Assembly: GCA_003152695.1 (NCBI GenBank)
Contig: PMAT01000084.1
Location: forward strand, 1 to 64,000
From: Acidobacteriaceae bacterium
GTDB taxonomy: Bacteria > Acidobacteriota > Terriglobia > Terriglobales > Acidobacteriaceae
Direction of reading: 5' to 3'
DNA: 64,000 nt
This document shows, piece after piece, positions 50,333 through 58,720 of the stretch. Position numbers and translations under genes: made by a program. How positions within the stretch are numbered: the stretch's first letter is position 1; each line of letters begins with the position of its first letter. The notes beneath the pieces are model-generated. The model had not been told where the DNA came from. It made no database searches and saw only the letters and a program-made list of their open reading frames with translations.

Positions 50333-52765
50333 ATGAGCATCACCGATCCGTGGGTTCTGCCCAAGGGCATCGTCATCACCCCAGTCGAAGACTTACCAGC
50401 TAAACTGCGCCAGCAGGTGGACGCGCGCGACGGCGACTTCGCAATTTCACGGCCGCAATCTCGCACGCCATCCCGTATCCTCGACCCGCAATCCGCGGCC
50501 TTGCTTAAAGAGTTCGAAACTCCGAAGACGATTGGTCAAGCCATCGCCCACTACAGCCGTGCGGTGAGTAGCGACCCTGAGCAGACGCTGGAAGAGGCGT
50601 TTACCATGCTGACTCAGCTGATTGGCTGGCGGCTGCTGGTCCCGCCGAATTCAGAAGAAGCCGAGGAGATTCAGGCGTCGTTCCAGCCTGGCGTCACGGC
50701 AGTGGACTGTGAAGTACTGCAATGCCTACAGGCCCTTGAAGACAGCGAAATCTATCAAGTCCGCCGGCCTAAAGGCACCATTGCCGCCCTCAAGATACTG
50801 CGACCGGGCTCCAATGCCGAAGGCTACCGGATGCTCGAGCGTGAGGGCGCAATCCTCAGGCACCTGGCTGGCACGGTTAGCCCCGTGCTCCTGGATGCCG
50901 GGGTCTGGGAAAGCCGCCCGTACCTTCTCCTTGAGTGGTGTGAGGGCGTTGATGCTGGTACCGCCGCTGCTCAACTGCATCAGGGTCGCAGCGTGGAGTG
51001 CCAAGAGAAGCTCTTCAGTCTGTGTTGCCAGATCCTCCGTACGTACTCGCGACTGCACGACCAGGGAGTAATTCACTCCGATATCCATCCCCGAAACATC
51101 ATGGTAGACGACGACTATCGGGTCAAACTTGTAGATTTCGGTCTTGCCCGGCAGGAGAACACAAACCAGAAGTTCGGTGAGCCTCCACGAGGAGGTGTCG
51201 GGTTTTTCTTTGAGCCGGAATACGCGGCGGCGGTCAGCCAGGGCCAACCGCCTCCCTGTGCCAGCCAGCTCGGAGAACAATATGCCTTGGCCGCGTTGCT
51301 CTATTCCTTCCTCGCTGGCAATGAGTATGTGGACTTCTCCCTGACCAAAGACGAGATGATGCGTCAAATTCTGGAGGTGTCGCCCGTGCCCTTCGCGCAA
51401 CGGAGCGTGGCGTCCTGGCCTGAAGTAGAGAGTGTCCTGGCCAAGGCACTCAGTAAGGATCCGTCCGCACGCTTCGCCTCGGTCGCAGAGTTTGCCGACG
51501 CTCTCAGCGCGGTGGAGGTGCCCGCTGCAGGTTGGTTCCTGGGCACTGTCGCCGCCGATCCAACAGCCTTGGTTGGCGTGCTGGCCCGCGTCATGGCGCG
51601 GGTCGGATTCTCAGGAAATCTCGTGCATTCGGGTTTAAGTACTGCTCCGAAGGCTTCCCTGACTTACGGCGCCGCCGGCATAGCCTATGCGCTATATCGC
51701 ATCGCCTGTGGACGCCAGGACGCCGCGCTGCTTGCGCTCGCCGATGTGTGGTGTCGCCGGGCCGTGTCTGACCCCGATAACGGCGACAGTTACTACAACC
51801 CGGAAATCGAGATCACTCCGGAAATCGTCGGATCGATTTCGCCCTATCACACCTTGAGCGGCATTCATGCGGTGCAGGCGCTGGTCAGTCACGCGATGTG
51901 CGACGTCAGCTCACAAGCTGCTGGGATCGAGGGCTTCATGGCGATGTCGCAGCAGCCCTGCGACAACCTCGACCTGGCCTTGGGCCGCTCCGGCACCCTG
52001 CTGATCACTTCGCTGCTGCTCGACACCCTGGCGGCCGGCGACTTGCTGAAGCCCGATCGCCTGGTAGAGTTCGGCAACCACACGATGAATTCGGTGTGGC
52101 GGGAAATCGAAAAACAGCCGCCCGTCCGCGAAGGCACTCTGATCACCTATCTCGGGATTGCGCACGGCTGGGCCGGCATCCTGTACGCTGCGCTTAACTG
52201 GCATAGGTCGTCCGGCGCGGAGTTGCCGCGCCATTTCGCGGAACGTCTGCAACAGCTATCGGATTGCGCCGAACCGTCGGGCCGGGGCGTCCGTTGGCCC
52301 TGGTTCCTTCCCCAGGGCAGGCGGGATGGCCCTGCCAGCTACATGTCGGGGTGGTGTAACGGCAGCGCTGGGTACATCTTCTTATGGACGGCGGCGTACG
52401 ACGTGCTCCATGACGACGCATATCTGCGGCTTGCGGAAAGGGCCGCCTGGCACGTGTGGGAATCCACCGCGCCGATCAGCAACCTGTGTTGCGGTCTGGC
52501 TGGACAGGCCTACGGTCTGTTGAACTTCTACAAGCACACCGGAGAGAGCATATGGTTAGACCGCGCCCGTGAGTTGTCTTTTCGGGCTGCTGCCTGGGAC
52601 ACGGATAGTTACGCGGCGATGAAACTTACCCCAGAAAGCCTCTACAAAGGAGAGATGGGAGTTGCAGTACTAGCCGCTGAACAGTCCACTCCCGAAGCTG
52701 CCTGCATGCCATTCTTCGAGCCTGAGGGTTGGATGGGAAGACGGCGTACCCTATCAGGATGCTGA
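50333..52765 (+). CDS. Lanthipeptide-type kinase-cyclase with CCG zinc site
   Basis: An 810-residue protein with three parts. Residues 30-105 resemble a PqqD-like recognition element (FAISRPQSRTPSRILD, LLKEFETPKTIGQAI). Residues 135-395 are a protein-kinase fold with Lys154, HSDIHPRN (Asp250, Asn255) and DFG (268-270). Residues 435-800 are a LanC-like cyclase: HGWAG with active-site His611, WCNGSAG with Cys675, and LCCGLAG with Cys719 and Cys720. In LanC the second zinc site is usually CHG; CCG gives three cysteine ligands as in ProcM-like synthetases. The lyase part of LanKC/LanL is absent and would be supplied by the gene 6 nt upstream. It is probably the second half of a two-protein lanthipeptide synthetase. 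Confidence 0.7.
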   Translation: MSITDPWVLPKGIVITPVEDLPAKLRQQVDARDGDFAISRPQSRTPSRILDPQSAALLKEFETPKTIGQAIAHYSRAVSSDPEQTLEEAFTMLTQLIGWRLLVPPNSEEAEEIQASFQPGVTAVDCEVLQCLQALEDSEIYQVRRPKGTIAALKILRPGSNAEGYRMLEREGAILRHLAGTVSPVLLDAGVWESRPYLLLEWCEGVDAGTAAAQLHQGRSVECQEKLFSLCCQILRTYSRLHDQGVIHSDIHPRNIMVDDDYRVKLVDFGLARQENTNQKFGEPPRGGVGFFFEPEYAAAVSQGQPPPCASQLGEQYALAALLYSFLAGNEYVDFSLTKDEMMRQILEVSPVPFAQRSVASWPEVESVLAKALSKDPSARFASVAEFADALSAVEVPAAGWFLGTVAADPTALVGVLARVMARVGFSGNLVHSGLSTAPKASLTYGAAGIAYALYRIACGRQDAALLALADVWCRRAVSDPDNGDSYYNPEIEITPEIVGSISPYHTLSGIHAVQALVSHAMCDVSSQAAGIEGFMAMSQQPCDNLDLALGRSGTLLITSLLLDTLAAGDLLKPDRLVEFGNHTMNSVWREIEKQPPVREGTLITYLGIAHGWAGILYAALNWHRSSGAELPRHFAERLQQLSDCAEPSGRGVRWPWFLPQGRRDGPASYMSGWCNGSAGYIFLWTAAYDVLHDDAYLRLAERAAWHVWESTAPISNLCCGLAGQAYGLLNFYKHTGESIWLDRARELSFRAAAWDTDSYAAMKLTPESLYKGEMGVAVLAAEQSTPEAACMPFFEPEGWMGRRRTLSGC

Positions 52766-53339
52766 AAAGGCACTCCCAATGCATCGCGCGGACTTGTTAC
52801 GAAAGCAGCATGCTAGGCATCGATCATCAGCAAAAACCGCTGGATTTTGGTGCTGCTACACACGGGGCACTGCTTGGGGTCTGCCATAAGATCAACGTCG
52901 CACAGAGGCAGAGAGCTGGCCTGTGATGGCTAAATAGAAAAGGCTGTGACTTTGGTTATGCTCTAGCCGCCGACTCCTGCGAGGGAGCCACCGGCGTGGA
53001 CGCATGTACCGTCACAGCCCTTGGTGCGATCACCGCTTTCGCGGTTCCAAGCCCCGGCTGACACCTCGCAGCGCAGTCGGTTTTTTCGGGCCTGGCGGTT
53101 CCTCCGGGTCGCCCCTCGGAACCGATCACCCAGCTTACTTCGGACTGGCTACTATTATGTTTGCCTGTCCTTTTCTGCCGTCGACATGTGTGATCCTACA
53201 GCAGGACGAGAAATTGTCAACGCCCGAGGTTGGTGCAAGTGCCACTTATTTTTGTGTGCGAATCGTTTCATCTAAGCTATAGAACCAGAATGGATTGTCG
53301 AGCATGGCGTGAAATGTCCACGGTCAATTCACATCTTTT
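52766..53339. other. Non-coding stretch after the RiPP genes
   Basis: Several frames are open here but none shows motifs, a ribosome site or protein-like composition; the longest ones are arginine- and cysteine-rich readings of GC-rich DNA. No terminator hairpin with a T-run was found after the kinase-cyclase. The stretch leads into an insertion-sequence stump at 53340 and non-coding sequence from 53547 to 53912. Confidence 0.4.
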
Positions 53340-53546
53340 TCACCGAACCGTAGCACGCAGCGAATCCGCAAATCGTGAAGCATCTCGTCTGCACCGCTTG
53401 TGTGACGCGGTGAGTCGCCGGCGAGGGCGTTTGACATGAAGAGCGAGCAACTGTTGACGCAACGCAAGACTTTCGAGGATCAGATCCTCGCGGGCGCAAA
53501 AGGCACCGCGAAGCCAGCCGAGGACGTGCCGGAGCCATACGATCAT
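53340..53546 (-). pseudogene. N-terminal stump of an rve-type IS transposase
   Basis: A 68-codon minus-strand frame matching only the conserved N-terminal box of a family of integrase-core transposases: REDLILESLALRQQLLALHVKR, then RRRLT. These proteins are normally ~300-400 residues with a DDE domain; here the frame degenerates and stops after the first 45 or so codons. It marks a decayed insertion sequence between the RiPP genes and the next intact gene. Confidence 0.55.
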
Positions 53547-53912
53547 GCTAGGAATCTCACCGGAACGTTGCCAATCGAGCTTGGTGCCAAGTCATTGATA
53601 TTGCGGGTGTACGATGTTTTGATGAATGACAGTTGCAAAAGTAGGCCCTCAACAGGGCAATTGCGGCAATGCTAGTACAGAATGCATACCGATTCGGGAA
53701 CGCTCCAGATGAAAATCATTTCACAACGTCGCGAGCACGTGAGATGGGTACTACAATGGTGCCGTTGTTGCGGTCAAAACGGAAATCCTGGACCAACTCG
53801 AATGCAACTATCACGCAATCGCAGATCGCTGTCGGTGACGGAGGGCACGGGTTAGCGGAAGGGGCAGTTTTGAATTGCTTGCGGTCTCGTTTTGGCGATA
53901 GTCTGGCCTAAC

Positions 53913-54746
53913 ATGAGCGAAAACGAGGCAAAGGTCGTGCGAGAGCAACTGGCTCGGCGTGGATCAGACAATCCACATTCGTTCAAGCCAATTGCTGGCT
54001 TTCGTACCTGTAGGATTTGCGGTCTTCCTAGAGGCCACAAAGTTCATGACGTAAAGGATTCCGCCAACATGGCGCCGCATTCCACGCAAGAGCAGGGCGC
54101 CACAGGACGCTCGGATGCTTCATCCGACCTCACGCGGGAAAAGCCCTGGCCACCGTACCCGCAGGCCAGGTCGACGTTTGGGCAAATCCGCCGCTGTCCA
54201 CGGTGTCGCAAATTAAACACAGGAACCGACTTGTCCTGCTACTGGTGTGGAACGGAGCTGCCCGCAGATACTCCAGCGCCAGCGAATATTGAGCCTCCGT
54301 CCTTTGCTGGGTACACCAAAACTGGCGGGATCCGGCGGAAGTCGCGCCTACCGGTGCTGGGGATCCTGGTGGTCGTTCTACTCGTGGCGGGTGCTGGCAC
54401 TGGGGTGTGGATGCTGCGTTCCTCATTGCCAAGCAAGCCCGCAACGGCGCCTTCGTCCGTCGTTGTAACGATCTCTCCAGCGAGCGCCCAGGTGGTAGCG
54501 GGAAAGGCCTTCGACTTCTCTGCTACCGTCAGCGGCACGGACGATACCCAAGTGATTTGGACGGTGCAGGAGGGCGACGCCGGCGGCCGCGTTGTGACTC
54601 GCGGAGCCAAAGCCGAAGGCGGCACGCTATCGTCGAGGGCCGTCTACATCGCGCCGCGTACGCCAGGAACCTATCATCTGCTGGCGACCAGCAAAGCCGA
54701 GCCGCGAAAATCGGCGTCAGCCGAGGCTACTGTGACCAAGCGATGA
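53913..54746 (+). CDS. Zinc-ribbon membrane protein with Ig-like domain
   Basis: A 277-residue single-pass protein. The cytosolic part has two metal-binding sites: CRICGLPRGHKVH (C-x2-C...H-x3-H) near residues 30-42, and CPRCRKLNTGTDLSCYWC (two CxxC pairs) near 97-114. A transmembrane helix (LPVLGILVVVLLVAGAGTGVWML) sits around residue 150. The outer ~110 residues are an Ig/cadherin-like beta domain (VVVTISPASAQVVAGKAFDFSA, then YIAPRTPGTYHLLATS). The ATG at 53913 is preferred to a TTG at 53892. The domain order suggests a sensor or adaptor. Its link to the RiPP genes is unknown. Confidence 0.65.
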   Translation: MSENEAKVVREQLARRGSDNPHSFKPIAGFRTCRICGLPRGHKVHDVKDSANMAPHSTQEQGATGRSDASSDLTREKPWPPYPQARSTFGQIRRCPRCRKLNTGTDLSCYWCGTELPADTPAPANIEPPSFAGYTKTGGIRRKSRLPVLGILVVVLLVAGAGTGVWMLRSSLPSKPATAPSSVVVTISPASAQVVAGKAFDFSATVSGTDDTQVIWTVQEGDAGGRVVTRGAKAEGGTLSSRAVYIAPRTPGTYHLLATSKAEPRKSASAEATVTKR

Positions 54747-54873
54747 GCGATTAGCGACTATCCGAAATGGCCGGTCTCCTTTTCAAACCGAGCAGCGATG
54801 TCGCGGCATGCGTAATTTAGGCCGGCAGCTGCCGCCACCCTGATCCCATCCGCAGCCGCCATTGTTCCCAGCA

Positions 54874-55041
54874 GAAGACAAAGGACGCCCAACAGAGTTC
54901 GTTGGAACAATCGCCGGAAAAGGCCGCTACATAGGTCTTGCCAAAGACGGCCAACCCAATAACTTCGCCATTTTTAGCGCGAAAAAGAACAGTTTTCGAA
55001 CAGAGATACGCCTCGTCTCTTCACTAGAGATTGACCAATAA
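54874..55041 (+). pseudogene. Orphan coding fragment
   Basis: Fifty-five codons that read like the end of a real protein: TEFVGTIAGKGRYIGLAKDG, then PNNFAIFSAKKNSFRTEIR, ending at a TAA at 55039. A stop codon lies 11 codons upstream and there is no start codon, so the N-terminus is missing. I recall similar text from uncharacterised proteins but cannot name the family. The composition fits coding DNA better than the surrounding gap. Confidence 0.4.
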
Positions 55042-55124
55042 TTGGAGGCAGCGGGTATTGACCGTTACACCCGTCGCTAATAGGAGTTGCCGATGAGGTC
55101 CACATCCTTTAGGTCAAAAGCAGC

Positions 55125-55386
55125 CCTCTTCCTCCTGAACACCCTCTCGAGAGATGCGCACAAGACCATCCAATTTATCTCGTAACTCTTTTCTCTTGCA
55201 GCCCTGAATACCCGGGCGTCGACTTGGAGCACCAGACTGTGTCTCAATCCCACACACTATCCCCGGAAGAAGCAGTTCTCCTCAGCAGGACCTGTCGCAG
55301 CGTCCGACTCTGCATTCTAAGCTATTGATAACAAAGCGTATAAACCTTGCTTCGTTCCGGGGGTCAAGTGGACATTCACGTGCTGT
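55125..55386 (+). repeat. Duplicated ~260-bp leader, copy 1
   Basis: A segment running from CCTCCTGAACA to GGACATTCACG that is clearly similar to 56201-56459. Shared pieces include CACAAGACCATCCAATTTATC and GTGTCTCAATCCCACACA. It contains a 29-codon frame (55239-55328, GTG start) reading SQSHTLSPEEAVLLS, matching a longer frame in copy 2. It precedes the gene at 55441. Confidence 0.7.
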
Positions 55387-55440
55387 TGGCATTAGCAGAA
55401 GTCCTGCGAACGCAGCTTTAAAGGAATGGAGTTTTCTCCC

Positions 55441-56040
55441 ATGGAAGCGACGGATTGGCTGGACGAAGTTGTACAGCAGACGAAGGGAAAATATCAGGCA
55501 CAGCGTGCGCTGGAAGAAGAATTGATTCAAGAAGAGGCGCTGAAACGCAAACTGGGTACTCAATATTGCCGAGAGCTTTTCACCTGGCTGGAAACCATAG
55601 AGGTGAAATTTAATCATAGATTTGGCGCTCAGGTGCTTACGGCAAGTGTGGTCGGAAGTGAGGGCGACCGCAGCGTTCAAGTTCTGGCCCGGCCTATACG
55701 CGCCGACGAGAGAATTGCGGAACTGCGCTACGAGGAAGACATCAACTGCCTGGCATTGAGCATGGGTTCCGGTGCGACTGCTGCTACACAAATAATCAAG
55801 ATGGTCCGCCCTGCGGACGGAGGGATACTGGCTGAGATCGACGCGGAGCGTTATACGCCGGAGCAGTTAGGCCAGAAGATCATCAACGATCTCTTGGGCA
55901 TAGGCCCTATGCGCCTGGTATCGCAGCCGCGGTCCCCAGAGCCACCCGGTTTTCATGTGCCGTGTGACGATATCGGAATGTGTGATCGGACCGTAGTCGC
56001 TGGCGGAAACAACGGGGGCTGTGCCGGCGCCGTTGCCTGA
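55441..56040 (+). CDS. Orphan protein with an NtrC-derived tail
   Basis: A 199-residue protein. The first ~165 residues look like a coherent domain: a charged helix (WLDEVVQQTKGKYQAQRALE), then alternating strands (VLTASVVGSEGDRSVQVLARP, LALSMGSGATAATQIIKMV) and a final helix (LGQKIINDLLG). I do not recognise the family. The tail after about 56000 (VVAGGNNGGC) is similar at the DNA level to the linker of the NtrC gene ahead of its helix-turn-helix, so the frame may run into a decayed NtrC copy and end by accident. GGAG precedes the ATG at 55441. Confidence 0.5.
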   Translation: MEATDWLDEVVQQTKGKYQAQRALEEELIQEEALKRKLGTQYCRELFTWLETIEVKFNHRFGAQVLTASVVGSEGDRSVQVLARPIRADERIAELRYEEDINCLALSMGSGATAATQIIKMVRPADGGILAEIDAERYTPEQLGQKIINDLLGIGPMRLVSQPRSPEPPGFHVPCDDIGMCDRTVVAGGNNGGCAGAVA

Positions 56041-56179
56041 TGTACAGACAAGCGCCCTTGAGCGCGTGCTATAGAGCGTGGATGGGAACAAAGCGCGCGC
56101 CGCCAAGATCCTATCGATCAGCCACGCCCGTCTCCATCGAATCCTGCAGGAGTCCAGCGCCTCTGCCCAGAATGCCTAA
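56039..56179 (+). pseudogene. Broken copy of the NtrC helix-turn-helix
   Basis: Translated from 56039, this reads ALERVL, stop, then SVDGNKARAAKILSISHAR and LHRILQESSASAQNA. It matches the last ~45 codons of the sigma-54 activator at 44140-45546 (45394-45531: IERVLQSVDGNKARAGEI and so on). The in-frame TAG and the loss of receiver and AAA+ domains make it a pseudogene. Homology continues upstream in a shifted frame into the tail of the preceding gene. Confidence 0.8.
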
Positions 56180-56200
56180 GCAGATCCTAGCTTAATAAGC

Positions 56201-56459
56201 TGTCTTCATCCTGAACGCCCTTCGAGAGATAAGCACAAGACCATCCAATTTATCTTGCCACTCTATTATCTTGCAGCCTTGAATTCCCGAGCAGCGCTGG
56301 GAGAACAAGCCTGTGTCTCAATCCCACACAATATCCCTGGAAGAAGCAGTTCTGCTCAGCGGGGGCCTGTCGCCGTTTCCAACCCTACGTTCTAAACTGT
56401 TGATAGCAAACCGCCCGACCTTTCCTTCTCCTGGGCTTCTTTGGACACTCACATGCTCT
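56201..56459 (+). repeat. Duplicated ~260-bp leader, copy 2
   Basis: Similar to 55125-55386 along its length with scattered substitutions and few indels. Here the small frame is longer (GTG at 56313, open past 56500) and reads SQSHTISLEEAVLLSGG, running into the start of the HD-GYP gene in another frame. It precedes that gene as copy 1 precedes the gene at 55441. Confidence 0.7.
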
Positions 56460-56517
56460 ACCTATTCGTGTGCGATGCGATTTATGGTCGCGCATAGCCA
56501 TAAAAGGAAAGGATGCC

Positions 56518-57552
56518 ATGTCCAGCCTGCCGAATCAAGCCGCAGTTACCGCCGCCCCTATTAATCTGAGGCCGGGAAGTAGTCGCGCGAACATTTTGAT
56601 TGCTGATGGGGACGAAGACTATCGGCAACTGTATTCCGATTTACTTCGGTTTGAGGGATTTCAGACATTCTGTGCCAAGGACGCCGCCCAAGCCCTGGCC
56701 GTAGTGCAACAGGAACGCATTGACATAGCTTTGGTTGATGTGATGATACCGAAGACGAACGGCATGACTTTATGCCGGGAATTGAGGGCCAATCCAGAGA
56801 CCCGACTGGTTCCCATACTGCTGCTCACGGGGTGGGAGCCCGACCAGGACCATCTGATGGGTATCGAGAGCGGCGCCGACGCCGATGCGCACTTGAAAAA
56901 GCCCATCGACAACATGGAATTGATTACACGGGTGCGCGCCTTGCTCGACAAGAAGCTCTTTACCGATGACCTCGCCGATACGGAGAAGATGTTGCTTACT
57001 TTCGCGGAGATCGTGGAAGCCAAGAATCCCTACACGGCCGGACATGGTTACCGAGTGAGCCGGACCGCTGTAGCCTTGGCGGTCCGCATGGGCTTGTCTT
57101 TGGAAGAACGGGAATGGGTCCGTCGCGGGGCCTTATTGCACGACATCGGCAAAGTGGGAGTCCCGGAGGAGATCCTGGCGAAGCTGGGGCCGCTGACCAG
57201 CGAAGAAAAGATGGTCCTCAACTCGCATACCTATTTGGGGGAACGCATCTGCGCCCCCTTGGCCTCATTCCGTCCTCTGCTGCAAATCATTCGCAACCAT
57301 CACGAGCGCCTGGACGGGAGCGGATATCCAGACGGACTGCGCGGTAATCAGATCTCGCTTTTGACCCGCGTGGTGTCACTGGCCGATGTGTACGACGCTC
57401 TGACAACCCGGCAGCCCTATCGCGGCAGCTTTTCCCACACGCAAGCCCTCCATCAGATCCGCCGTGAGGCGGAGCAAGGCTGGTGGGACCTGAGAGTTCT
57501 CGATGCGCTGGGAAAAGTCGTTGGCATTCAGTGTGTTCCGGGACGCGCGTGA
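56518..57552 (+). CDS. REC-HD-GYP response regulator (c-di-GMP phosphodiesterase)
   Basis: A 344-residue regulator. The N-terminal receiver has acidic residues in IADGDEDY, phospho-acceptor Asp74 (LVDVMIP) and the conserved Lys in HLKKP. The C-terminal HD-GYP domain has the HD metal pair at 208-209 (LLHDIGKVGVP) and the second signature HHERLDGSGYPDGL (261-274), so hydrolysis of cyclic di-GMP is expected. The ATG at 56518 has AAAGGAAAGG upstream and beats an in-frame ATG at 56470. It lies beside the pilin genes, so it may tune adhesion or motility. Confidence 0.9.
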   Translation: MSSLPNQAAVTAAPINLRPGSSRANILIADGDEDYRQLYSDLLRFEGFQTFCAKDAAQALAVVQQERIDIALVDVMIPKTNGMTLCRELRANPETRLVPILLLTGWEPDQDHLMGIESGADADAHLKKPIDNMELITRVRALLDKKLFTDDLADTEKMLLTFAEIVEAKNPYTAGHGYRVSRTAVALAVRMGLSLEEREWVRRGALLHDIGKVGVPEEILAKLGPLTSEEKMVLNSHTYLGERICAPLASFRPLLQIIRNHHERLDGSGYPDGLRGNQISLLTRVVSLADVYDALTTRQPYRGSFSHTQALHQIRREAEQGWWDLRVLDALGKVVGIQCVPGRA

Positions 57553-57694
57553 CACGCCCAGCGAAGGCGCCGAGCGCATCTGCCCAGAGACCTGCGCATA
57601 GAGGTAAATCAAGATGACCGCCCCACTTTGAGGGGGATTCTATCTGGCAGCAAGTAGGGAAAATGTGGTTCGCGTAAAGGAGGTTCCTGACAAA

Positions 57695-58159
57695 ATGGCA
57701 AAAGCGAATGATTCCGGCCAAACGCTCGTAGAGTTTGCGATCTCATTGTCGATTTTCTTGCTGCTCGTACTAGGAGTCATAGACTTTGGATATCTGTACT
57801 CTACGAAGGTAACCCTCCAGAACGCAGTGCGGCAAGGGGGACGGTATGCTATTACCGGGGAATGCATAACCGGCAGTGACGGTTCGTGCTCCCAAACAAG
57901 ATACAACTCAATTCAGCAAACCGTCGAAAATGCCTCGCTCGGCCTGCTGAACAGCACCCAGATCAGCATAACTTGTCTGGACGAGGGCGGAGGATGCCCC
58001 AACGGAGCTGGTGGGCCGGGTGACATCGTAATCATCACCGTAACCTACCCATATCATTTCATGACCGGGCCGATCGGGAAGCTCTTTCCGGGCAAGTCAT
58101 ACACGTTAAACATAAGTTCGACTTTTACCAATGAAATCTTTCCACCCAGCCAAAGTTAG
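57695..58159 (+). CDS. TadE-family pseudopilin
   Basis: A 154-residue protein with the TadE N-terminus: a short polar lead (MAKANDSGQTLVEFA), a hydrophobic helix (ISLSIFLLLVLGVIDFGYLY) with the family-typical Glu at +5, and a periplasmic beta-rich part with paired cysteines. TadE-like minor pilins are processed by TadV-type peptidase and help assemble Flp pili. The ATG at 57695 follows AAAGGAGG by 12 nt. It is the first of three same-strand genes (TadE, TadE, TadG) with 7- and 14-bp gaps; the rest of the tad machinery is not in the window. Confidence 0.85.
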   Translation: MAKANDSGQTLVEFAISLSIFLLLVLGVIDFGYLYSTKVTLQNAVRQGGRYAITGECITGSDGSCSQTRYNSIQQTVENASLGLLNSTQISITCLDEGGGCPNGAGGPGDIVIITVTYPYHFMTGPIGKLFPGKSYTLNISSTFTNEIFPPSQS

Positions 58160-58166
58160 GGGGCGT

Positions 58167-58706
58167 ATGAAGACAAGGATAAATAGGGAGGAGTCGGGTC
58201 AGGCGTTAGTAGAATTATCGTTCGCGTTCCTCGTTCTGTGTGTCTTCGTCTTTGGGATCATTGACTTCGGCCGAGCCATCTATGACGTTGAGGTAATGAA
58301 TAACCTCGTTGGAGAGGGTTCCAGCATGGCTTCGCGTGGAGTCAGTCTTGCGACAGCTGCGCAAACAGTGGCTAACGACGCGGGATCGGACATCAACCTA
58401 AGCACCAAGGGATGCGTCATTGTTACCTCGGTTAACATCAACTCAGGTTCTTTCCAAGTCACAGGCCAAGCTTCTCAGGGTGGGATCGCGTGCACCAGTA
58501 AAGTCGGCTGCCTCAGCGGACAAGGAAGCTGTGGGAATTCGAGTGCTACTCTCCCTGCAGCGGCAGTTACAGCACTGTCAGCGGAACCCACGGGGTCTTC
58601 CCTTTACGTGACCGAAATCTTCTACTCTTACAGCACCATCACGCCCATATCGGCGCTGTCTGGAACGAGCATGCCATCTCAGTTGTACAGCGTGGCTTAT
58701 TACTAA
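58167..58706 (+). CDS. TadE-family pseudopilin, second copy
   Basis: A 179-residue minor pilin. The lead MKTRINREESGQALVELS is followed by a hydrophobic helix (FAFLVLCVFVFGIIDFGRAIYD), again with Glu at the expected spot. The periplasmic part is Ser/Thr/Gly-rich with four cysteines. It starts 7 nt after the preceding TadE stop with GGGGG upstream. Only distant similarity to the first TadE outside the helix suggests separate roles in one pilus tip. Confidence 0.83.
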   Translation: MKTRINREESGQALVELSFAFLVLCVFVFGIIDFGRAIYDVEVMNNLVGEGSSMASRGVSLATAAQTVANDAGSDINLSTKGCVIVTSVNINSGSFQVTGQASQGGIACTSKVGCLSGQGSCGNSSATLPAAAVTALSAEPTGSSLYVTEIFYSYSTITPISALSGTSMPSQLYSVAYY

Positions 58707-58720
58707 GAAAGGGTATGCAA

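Noticed and set aside
52992..53282. Plus-strand frames at 53004-53282
   Set aside because: Arg/Pro-rich translations without motifs; the region is flanked by an IS stump and lacks a ribosome site.
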